DNA of 64,000 bases from Bacteroidota bacterium (lineage in GTDB: Bacteria > Bacteroidota > Bacteroidia > Flavobacteriales > Weeksellaceae), in contig JAFDZI010000022.1 in the NCBI GenBank assembly GCA_018266955.1, positions 124,001-188,000 of the forward strand. Direction: 5' to 3'. Below are positions 58,264-64,000 of this stretch, in pieces (position 1 is the first letter of the stretch; each line of letters begins with the position of its first letter). The position numbers and the translations under genes were made by a program. The notes below the pieces were generated by a model that saw only the letters and a program-made list of their open reading frames with translations, made no database searches and was not told where the DNA came from.

Positions 58264-58469
58264 AAGGTTTAAGAAAATCAACAAGGTTTAAACCTTATTT
58301 TTAGCACTTTTTCATCACATAGTTTAAACCTTGCTAAACCTTATTTATCCCTTTACTCATCGGCTTTTTAGCTGTTAAGGTTTAAAGGTTTAAATCTTGT
58401 TTCTAAACCGTCAAAAGTAACATGGTTTAAAGGTTTAGCCGTATATATAATACGGCAAACCTAAACCTT
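58264..58469. other. Iteron array, candidate replication origin
   Basis: In about 206 bp the word AAGGTTTAA or its complement TTAAACCTT occurs about ten times. It includes a perfect 14-bp palindrome AAGGTTTAAACCTT (58283-58296), overlapping pairs AAGGTTTAAAGGTTTAAA (58377-58394) and GGTTTAAAGGTTTAG (58424-58438), and single copies at 58264, 58323, 58335 and 58462. An inverted repeat GCCGTAT/ATACGGC (58438-58456) adds a hairpin. The array lies between the ATPase and primase-like genes, the usual place for an origin. Confidence 0.72.
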
Positions 58470-59609
58470 GTGAAAGAAATTAGTATTTAGAGTGTATGGT
58501 TTCCGTGGTTGGGATTGTATTATTCTTCCCTCAAATTTTAATTTTAATACCAGCTCTTTAGTATCGTTATCGCCAATGCTTATCTTATATTTCTCTTTGA
58601 GTGCTACTTTAATACCCCTCCATAAATTATCATATCCAATTTCTTTATTTTTTGAGAATAGAGTATTTAGAATATCTGTTATTTTGAGGTCGTCAATAGT
58701 TGGACTACTTCTTTTTTCTCTTGATGATGTTGAGGGTGTGTAATCCGTGATGTAAGGTAGTCCATCGCTATCAATCTCAAACGCTAAACCGTCAAAATCT
58801 TTTTCTCGACTTTCCGTAGCTTCCACAAGTGATATATCTTTATTATCCTTTGCTCTTGATATAGAAACTACTGTTTGAGCCTTGTTTACTAATTCAGTGC
58901 CTAAATGCCCTCTTGCATTGGTGTCGCCTTTATTCTGATGTAGGACTGTCGTAATATGTATATTGTATGTCGCAGACCATTGCAATAAATATGTAGATAA
59001 TAAGGTAGCTTGTTCTTCATCATTGATTGAGTATGTCAAATCTCGAATGCCATCAATAAAAACATATCCTAAATTTTCTGTCTTTTTAATTGCTTCATCT
59101 ATCATTGACAATCGTTCACTTGGTTCATCTTCTCTTAAATAATAGACTTCCAAATTATCGAAATTTTCCCCTGCAATAGCTTCAATTCTTTTTAATGCTT
59201 TTTGCGTGTGATACTCTCCTTGTTCTGTGTCGAAATACAAAACTTTCTTTTTATCGTTGGGTAGATGTCCTGTTATTGCCGTATTGGATTCACTTGATAA
59301 TAACCTACCAGCCATTAAAGACAAGAAGAATGATTTACGGCTCTTTGCTTTGCCTGTAATTAAGCTGAAATTTCCTAACGAACCAAATACCTCTCCGCCT
59401 ATTTTTAAGGCTGTTTTCGGAGGTTGTAATGGTTTGTTTCGGTCTATTTTCCGTTTCTTCAATTTTAATTGTAAATCACTATCTTCCGTTACTTCCTGTA
59501 AAGATTTTTCAAGATTTTCAGCAGTTAAAACTCTAAAATTTGGATTAATTTTTGTATCTTCGCCTTGTTCGTTTAAACCCATAAGGCTTTGATTTACTGT
59601 TGTATTCAT
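58461..59609 (-). CDS. RepA-like AAA ATPase (DnaB/RecA-like fold)
   Basis: The 382-aa product has a Walker A-like loop GKAKSRKS (86-93, with Arg where Gly is usual), DTEQG (127-131) and Walker B YVFIDGIRD (182-190), then TVLHQNKGD and a C-terminal winged-helix-like tail. This is the AAA_25/RepA style found in small Bacteroidota elements, acting as helicase or origin-binding ATPase. Its 3' end overlaps the last iteron. It begins 8 bp after the HTH gene, so the two are co-transcribed. Confidence 0.78.
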   Translation of the reverse strand: MNTTVNQSLMGLNEQGEDTKINPNFRVLTAENLEKSLQEVTEDSDLQLKLKKRKIDRNKPLQPPKTALKIGGEVFGSLGNFSLITGKAKSRKSFFLSLMAGRLLSSESNTAITGHLPNDKKKVLYFDTEQGEYHTQKALKRIEAIAGENFDNLEVYYLREDEPSERLSMIDEAIKKTENLGYVFIDGIRDLTYSINDEEQATLLSTYLLQWSATYNIHITTVLHQNKGDTNARGHLGTELVNKAQTVVSISRAKDNKDISLVEATESREKDFDGLAFEIDSDGLPYITDYTPSTSSREKRSSPTIDDLKITDILNTLFSKNKEIGYDNLWRGIKVALKEKYKISIGDNDTKELVLKLKFEGRIIQSQPRKPYTLNTNFFHKV

Positions 59610-59617
59610 CGCCTTTT

Positions 59618-59902
59618 TTATTTAATGGGTGTGAACAAATTCTCAATGTCAGCTCTTTTGTAGTAGCGTTTACCACCAATGCCATAAGATTGTAGCTTTC
59701 CTGCTTTCTCCCAATGCCAAAGAGTACTGCTACTCGCTAACTTCCCCCTTACTTCGGTCTTAGAAACATAGTCAGATAACAATCCTTTTTGAGGTTCTGC
59801 TATACTGGTTTCCTTTTCAATGATTAAGCGTTTTAATTCGCTTACTTGCTCCGTCAAATCTGCTACCGCTTGTGGTAGTGTTTCGAATGATAATTTTACC
59901 AT
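59618..59902 (-). CDS. Small helix-turn-helix DNA-binding protein (excisionase/AlpA type)
   Basis: The 94-aa product has an N-terminal coiled-coil part (about 8-36) and a C-terminal winged-helix/HTH_17-type domain (about 45-92; LLSDYVSKTEVRGKLASS, then WEKAGKLQSYGIGGKRYYKRADI), as in excisionases and AlpA-type regulators. It opens the replication operon and could set integrase directionality, origin use, or act as repressor. The operator-like array upstream is its natural candidate target. Confidence 0.75.
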   Translation of the reverse strand: MVKLSFETLPQAVADLTEQVSELKRLIIEKETSIAEPQKGLLSDYVSKTEVRGKLASSSTLWHWEKAGKLQSYGIGGKRYYKRADIENLFTPIK

Positions 59903-60052
59903 AATATTTATTTTAGAACATTATGAAATCAATATAAACGCTAATCTCATTTTCCCATTTTTGCTAAATTTCGATTTTGCTTTTTCGTTGGTTAGCTTGT
60001 TCGGGTTGGATAAGTGTAAAATAAAAAACTCCATAACATTATTATTGTGGAG

Positions 60053-60120
60053 CAAAGTTGGTTAGGCGTTTTCGTGGGATTTTTGGGCGTTCGCCTAAAT
60101 TTCGCCCAAAATCGCCCAAT
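60053..60120 (-). promoter_or_regulatory. Operator-like repeat array upstream of the HTH gene
   Basis: TCGCC(C/T)AA occurs three times at 60091, 60102 and 60112 (10-11 bp apart, same helix face) and twice inverted (TTAGGCG at 60062-60068 and TTGGGCG at 60083-60089). A 9-bp inverted repeat TTTTGGGCG (60081-60089)/CGCCCAAAA (60103-60111) is included. On the minus strand CAACTTTG (60053-60060), close to the -7 consensus, directly adjoins it. The pattern suggests repressor sites over a promoter. A TGTCGGAAG tandem duplicate follows at 60161-60178. Confidence 0.6.
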
Positions 60121-60195
60121 ATTGATTTTCAGTTAGTTACATGAAATAAAATTATAACCGTGTCGGAAGTGTCGGAAGTGCTACTTAAACAAAAC

Positions 60196-60996
60196 TTATT
60201 TTTTTTCATCTACAATTTTAGAGATCCTTTCTTTCAATCCTTTTTCAATTTCCAACTGTTTTATTAGGTTATCGATATTATCCAATTGTTTTCTAATAGT
60301 ATTCCCTTTTATAGTATTATTTGAAAAGTGATATAATTCTCTTTCTTTATCTTCTTGTGTTAATTGATTGTATTTTATTTTATTGTTAGTACAATGGATA
60401 TGATATGCCAAAGCATATTCTTTCGCTGTATATTTCTTTTCTTTTTGACAAATAGATAGATTTGTTTTTAATGTACCTCTCTTCTCTCCGTCATATATTT
60501 TAGTTATAAGACTAATTCTATTCTGTCCGTAACTTCTATCTCCTAATTCTCTTTCTCGATTGCCTAAAAAGTTATTTTTCTCTGCCAACTTATCTAATCT
60601 TGGGTGTTCAATATAGCTATTTCCGTATTTATCCCAAAGAAATTCAGAAAGGTTTATGCTTTTATCGAGTGGATAACTATCGGTAAACGGAAATAATTTA
60701 TCTCCGCCCAATTCTTTGTATCTATTTTCTAAATGTTGTACTCCGTATTTTTTAGCAGTTTGCCCCCAATGAACCAGTATTAAGTTTTCGTTTAAAAGTT
60801 CTTGTACCTTACTGGAATACTCTTCCAAAGCTTCTTTTTCTTTATTCTCGTCCGATGGGTCGAATTCATAACTTAAAGTAATTCCTTTTGCAATTATATG
60901 TAAGCTGTAAATTTTATTTGGATTGTTCCATGCATTACATTGGTAGTGAGTGAAAAACACATCTTGATAAGGTGGTAAATTTTTTATTGTTTCCAT
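60196..60996 (-). CDS. Uncharacterised element protein
   Basis: The 266-aa product has no signal peptide or membrane segment. It is acidic and basic in alternation, with an aromatic-rich N-terminal half (HYQCNAWNNPNKIYSLHIIAKG) and a helical C-terminal end with a likely coiled coil (about 235-262). I recognise no domain. Its start codon lies 2 bp after the integrase stop, so the pair is translationally coupled. It could be cargo, an accessory recombination factor or a defence protein; sequence alone does not decide. Confidence 0.7.
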   Translation of the reverse strand: METIKNLPPYQDVFFTHYQCNAWNNPNKIYSLHIIAKGITLSYEFDPSDENKEKEALEEYSSKVQELLNENLILVHWGQTAKKYGVQHLENRYKELGGDKLFPFTDSYPLDKSINLSEFLWDKYGNSYIEHPRLDKLAEKNNFLGNRERELGDRSYGQNRISLITKIYDGEKRGTLKTNLSICQKEKKYTAKEYALAYHIHCTNNKIKYNQLTQEDKERELYHFSNNTIKGNTIRKQLDNIDNLIKQLEIEKGLKERISKIVDEKK

Positions 60997-60998
60997 AT

Positions 60999-62255
60999 TT
61001 ATTTTTTAGCGTTAATGAAGTAATCAAAACTTTCTTTAGCAGTATCTTTTGAAGTCTTGCCAATATAGACCAGTAGCATATTTTCGGTGCTATGTCCTGT
61101 AATATCCTTTAGGTATGTAGTAGGTACTTTGCCGTAGTAATTAGTTGCAAAAGACCTCCTGCCACAATGCGAAGTAATAAGCTCATATTTAGGGTATTCT
61201 CCAGCTATTTCTCTAACTTCGCCTTTACCTACTACTTCTGCTTTTTTACCTCTTGTAGGGGTGTCTATTCCCGCTCTTTTGCAAACCTCTTTTATGTATT
61301 CGTTATATCGTTGGTCGCTTATCTTTCTTGGGAACTCTCCACCTCTTTTTTGTAGAATATCTTCAACTTCGGGAAGTATGGGTACTGATATAATTTTAGA
61401 GGTTTTTTGTTGCCTTAAATCCATATATCTTTTTCCGTCAGTAATCCTTATCATTGATGAGGTAAATTTTAGAAAGTCGCTAACCCTCTGCCCGGTGTAA
61501 CAAGATATTAGTAACCAATCTTTGGCATTATCTAAGTAGTCGTCATTAAAGGTAGTAGCTTTTATTTTATCGAGTTCCTCAAAGGATAGATATATCTTTG
61601 GGAAGACCTCATCTTTTAACCTTACTTGAAGTTTCTCTAATGATAAACTTGTAGGCATTCCGTTTATTCGTGCGTGTACACAAACGGTCTTAATGAAAGT
61701 GAAATTTTTCTTTATCGTTTCAGGTGCGTATTGGTTTTTTAAACCGTAAGCCGTCCAATCTTTTAGAAATTGCTCATTAACATCAACAACCTCATATTTT
61801 TGTTTTTTGAAAGATTGAAATTTAGCTAACAAATTCCTTATTGATACCCACTTTTTCCATGATGATAATTTAGACTTCAACTCGTGTTCTCGTAATCCTA
61901 AGTAATAATCAAAGTAATCCAATAAACCACTTGGGATAACCTCATTCATTTTAGGGTTGTAATAATTGATTAAAGCGTTATTTAGCCAATCTTTATCTAT
62001 CGTCTTGGTTTTATTACTTTCTTCAAGTAGATAATCTTTAACAGATTGTAAATGATTGTCTAAGTCTGTTTTAAGGTTTTGTTTTTCTCCATCTCTAAAC
62101 CGCTTATTATTCTTGTATTCCTGCCAAAAATTTTTAGTAACCTTTATTTGTAATTGTGAACGAATGGACTTGAAAGAATTGTCCTCTTTGTAGGTTAGTC
62201 TAACCTCAATGTTTGAAAAGTCTTTTTTAGACCTAAACTCAAAAGCTATATTCAT
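60999..62255 (-). CDS. int: Site-specific tyrosine recombinase (integrase)
   Basis: The 418-aa product is the element integrase: an arm-binding domain (about 1-90), a core-binding domain (about 100-215), and a catalytic domain with Arg257 (CYTGQRVSD), Lys284, His363-x-x-Arg366 (SHCGRRSF), His388 (GHSTENM) and nucleophile Tyr397 (VYIGK). It belongs to the Bacteroidota phage_int_SAM_5 style. It lies beside attR and reads inward. Its promoter should lie in 62256-62300, close to the right subterminal repeat, which could allow autoregulation. Confidence 0.9.
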   Translation of the reverse strand: MNIAFEFRSKKDFSNIEVRLTYKEDNSFKSIRSQLQIKVTKNFWQEYKNNKRFRDGEKQNLKTDLDNHLQSVKDYLLEESNKTKTIDKDWLNNALINYYNPKMNEVIPSGLLDYFDYYLGLREHELKSKLSSWKKWVSIRNLLAKFQSFKKQKYEVVDVNEQFLKDWTAYGLKNQYAPETIKKNFTFIKTVCVHARINGMPTSLSLEKLQVRLKDEVFPKIYLSFEELDKIKATTFNDDYLDNAKDWLLISCYTGQRVSDFLKFTSSMIRITDGKRYMDLRQQKTSKIISVPILPEVEDILQKRGGEFPRKISDQRYNEYIKEVCKRAGIDTPTRGKKAEVVGKGEVREIAGEYPKYELITSHCGRRSFATNYYGKVPTTYLKDITGHSTENMLLVYIGKTSKDTAKESFDYFINAKK

Positions 62256-62293
62256 GATATTTTAAATTGATTAACACATTTCAAAGATATAAA

Positions 62294-62318
62294 AAATTGT
62301 ACAAAATTTGTACAAATA
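62294..62318. repeat. Subterminal repeat, right (possible integrase arm site)
   Basis: The same 25-bp TTGTACAA/TTTGTACAAA unit as at 56407-56431, same orientation, one mismatch (A for G at 62305). It lies 39 bp upstream of the integrase start. Confidence 0.8.
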
Positions 62319-62443
62319 AACCGAACAAAGCAAAATAATTTAAAATCGTTTAAAAATGAATATTCTTTAAAACACTTTGTTTATAGGGTGTTATACTTGT
62401 TTTTGTATTGTGTTTGATTTTTTAATATTCGCCTTTTGTAGAA

Positions 62444-62456
62444 CCTCCAACTCCAC
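62444..62456. other. attR core
   Basis: Exact copy of the 13-bp tmRNA 3' end CCTCCAACTCCAC. The base before it differs from attL. Confidence 0.88.
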
Positions 62457-62466
62457 TATTTCCATT

Positions 62467-62492
62467 AAAGGCATTCCATTGAATGCCTTTTT
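62467..62492 (+). terminator. Orphan terminator, probably the original ssrA terminator
   Basis: AAAGGCATTC-CATT-GAATGCCTTT with a T run lies 10 bp after attR, with no plus-strand gene before it. Removing the element would put it directly after ssrA. Confidence 0.82.
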
Positions 62493-62656
62493 CATGTAGC
62501 AAACAACCTGCAAACCACTGACTTTGTGAACAATAAACCCCATCACAACATTTCAAACCTTTATTTTTCAGGAAGTTAATCGTCCTATCAACATAAAATC
62601 AGGCAATAAAAAGACTGAAAAAAAATGAAAAAACATATTAATTTTAAAGATTTTTA

Positions 62657-62664
62657 TATATTTG
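62657..62664 (+). promoter_or_regulatory. acpP -7 promoter element
   Basis: TATATTTG, 34 bp before acpP. No TTG -33 element is visible. Confidence 0.5.
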
Positions 62665-62697
62665 CACCGAATAACAAATAACAAAAAACAATTTACT

Positions 62698-62937
62698 ATG
62701 TCAGACATTGCATCAAGAGTTAAAGCTATCATCGCTGATAAGCTTGACGTTGAAGAAACAGAAGTAACACCAGAAGCTAGCTTCACAAATGATTTAGGAG
62801 CTGATTCTTTGGACACTGTTGAATTAATCATGGAATTCGAAAAAGAATTCAACATTCAAATCCCAGATGATCAAGCAGAAAAAATCACTACAGTTGGTCA
62901 TGCTATCGCTTACATCGAAGAAGTAGTTAACAAATAA
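62698..62937 (+). CDS. acpP: Acyl carrier protein
   Basis: The 79-aa acidic product carries the fatty-acid chain on a 4'-phosphopantetheine attached to the Ser of [11 protein letters not shown] start it at ATG 62698 ([12 protein letters not shown]). A longer frame from 62662 would overlap the promoter. It is followed by fabF after 36 bp, as in the usual fatty-acid cluster. Confidence 0.97.
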   Translation: MSDIASRVKAIIADKLDVEETEVTPEASFTNDLGADSLDTVELIMEFEKEFNIQIPDDQAEKITTVGHAIAYIEEVVNK

Positions 62938-62973
62938 TATTTCTAAAAAATAGAAATAAAAAATTAATAATTT

Positions 62974-64000
62974 ATGGAATTAAAAAGAGTAGTCGTAACA
63001 GGATTTGGCGCAATAACGCCGATAGGCAACAATGCAAAAGAATACTGGGAAAATCTTGTAAAAGGTAAGAGCGGAGCTGCTCCGATTACTCTTTTTGATG
63101 CCACAAATTTCAAAACTCGCTTTGCTTGTGAAGTAAAAAATTACGATCCATTAAACTACTTCGAAAAGAAAGAGGCTAAAAAAATGGATAGAAATACTCA
63201 GTTTGGTTTAATTTCCGCTAAAGAAGCAATTGAACATTCTGGTTTACTGAACAGCGATATGAACAAAAACAGAGTGGGCGTAATTTGGGGGTCTGGAATT
63301 GGTGGACTAGAAACTTTTGAATCAGAAGTTGTTGGTTGGGCAAATTCAGAAATTCCAAGATTCAACCCGTTCTTTATCCCTAAAATGATAGCCGATATCA
63401 CTCCAGGACATATATCCATAGAGTATGGCTTTCATGGTCCAAACTACACTACTGTATCTGCTTGTGCATCTTCTGCAAATGCTTTAATCGATGCAAAAAT
63501 GCTTATTCAACTTGGAAAAGCTGATGTTATTGTTTGCGGAGGTTCCGAGGCTGCAGTAACGGCTAGTGGCGTAGGAGGTTTTAATGCCATGATGGCGCTT
63601 TCTACAAGGAATGATGAGCCGACCACCGCTTCTAGACCATTTGACAAAGACAGAGATGGTTTTGTATTAGGTGAAGGATCGGGATGTATCATTTTAGAAG
63701 AATACGAACATGCTAAAAAAAGAGGTGCAACTATTTATGCTGAATTGCTTGGCGGTGGAATGAGCGCCGATGCGCATCACATGACTGCCCCACATCCTGA
63801 AGGCTTAGGTGCATACTTAGTAATGAAAAATTGTTTAGAAGACGCTGGAATTTCAACAGATGAAGTAGATCACATCAATATGCACGGTACATCTACTCCA
63901 TTAGGTGATATTGCTGAGTCCAGTGCTATTTCTAGATTATTGGGAGATCATGCATACGATATTCAAATTAATTCTACAAAATCCATGACCGGGCATTTAT
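62974..64000 (+). CDS. fabF: 3-oxoacyl-ACP synthase II (3' end missing)
   Basis: The first 342 residues are present. The catalytic Cys164 is in TVSACASSAN, the first active-site His304 in NMHGTSTPLGD, and the window cuts just after the second, His341 (SMTGH). It elongates acyl-ACP with malonyl-ACP in the cytosol. It is co-transcribed with acpP. Confidence 0.97.
   Translation, partial: MELKRVVVTGFGAITPIGNNAKEYWENLVKGKSGAAPITLFDATNFKTRFACEVKNYDPLNYFEKKEAKKMDRNTQFGLISAKEAIEHSGLLNSDMNKNRVGVIWGSGIGGLETFESEVVGWANSEIPRFNPFFIPKMIADITPGHISIEYGFHGPNYTTVSACASSANALIDAKMLIQLGKADVIVCGGSEAAVTASGVGGFNAMMALSTRNDEPTTASRPFDKDRDGFVLGEGSGCIILEEYEHAKKRGATIYAELLGGGMSADAHHMTAPHPEGLGAYLVMKNCLEDAGISTDEVDHINMHGTSTPLGDIAESSAISRLLGDHAYDIQINSTKSMTGHL

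Larger units (their letters stand above)
56339..62456. mobile_element. 6.1-kb integrative element in ssrA, phage-satellite-like
   Basis: Bounded by 13-bp direct repeats CCTCCAACTCCAC (attL 56339-56351 at the tmRNA 3' end, attR 62444-62456), the element has a length of 6,105 bp from repeat to repeat. All five genes read leftward: tyrosine integrase, an uncharacterised protein, an HTH protein, a RepA-like ATPase, and a zinc-finger primase-like protein. Near-identical 25-bp subterminal repeats, an operator-like array and an iteron array are also present. No relaxase, oriT, capsid or resistance gene is visible. Low coding complexity but complete integration plus replication modules suggests a satellite or integrative plasmid. 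Confidence 0.9.
62256..62697. other. Right end of the element and acpP upstream region
   Basis: A 442-bp gene-free stretch. It holds the right subterminal repeat, an inverted TTGATTAACA (62267-62276; TGTTAATCAA occurs at the left end, 56467-56476), attR, the orphan terminator and the acpP promoter. No open frame of note is present. Confidence 0.6.

Noticed and set aside
58264-58469. CRISPR array
   Set aside because: The repeated word is only 8-10 bp, occurs in both orientations, overlaps itself, and has no uniform spacers.

Overview
The window is chromosomal DNA of a Bacteroidota bacterium of class Flavobacteriia, most likely family Weeksellaceae (the Chryseobacterium group). Supporting signs are type IX secretion (T9SS) sorting domains, ELWxxDGT-repeat and CHU_C-type surface proteins, promoters of the Bacteroidota form TTG-(19-22)-TAnnTTTG, a tmRNA tag of the GNEEFALAA type, A-rich start regions without Shine-Dalgarno sequences, and the order rpsU-xer-hpf-tRNA(Thr,Tyr,Gly,Thr)...tuf-tRNA(Trp)-secE-nusG-rplKAJL...rpoBC-DUF3467. 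Assignment below family level is not possible from the sequence alone.

Region 1 (1-7.8 kb) is housekeeping: a cut-off comEC, lpxB, DUF2480 and DUF937 proteins, a purine nucleoside phosphorylase overlapping lpxK, and argS. Region 2 (7.9-16.2 kb) is a small membrane protein, a TPR histidine kinase with its response regulator, and two tandem T9SS cargo proteins that share an almost identical 851-bp 3' half, followed by a small lipoprotein. Region 3 (16.5-22.7 kb) holds a YtxH-like protein, hisS, rnhB, a conserved structured intergenic element, yidC, dinB and a DUF3467 protein.

Region 4 (22.8-52 kb, minus strand) is the transcription/translation supercluster. It is interrupted twice. A cluster of three secreted proteins sits between rplL and rpoB, so that rpoBC has its own consensus promoter and a leader of about 315 nt. 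A heavy-metal-type RND efflux operon with its own two-component system sits between the four-tRNA cluster and tuf.

Region 5 (52.1-62.5 kb) has a very large T9SS type B surface protein and ssrA (tmRNA). The 3' end of ssrA is the attachment site of a compact integrated element of about 6.1 kb. The element has a 13-bp att duplication, near-identical subterminal 25-bp repeats, a tyrosine integrase, an uncharacterised protein coupled to it, a helically phased operator-like array, a small HTH protein, a RepA-like ATPase, an iteron array that looks like a replication origin, and a zinc-finger (DUF6371-type) primase-like protein. It has no visible relaxase, capsid or conjugation gene. This layout resembles a phage satellite or an integrative, self-replicating plasmid-like element, and it is the best candidate for an undescribed system here. 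Just outside the element lies an orphan terminator, probably the original ssrA terminator, followed by the fatty-acid genes acpP and fabF (the latter cut by the window end).
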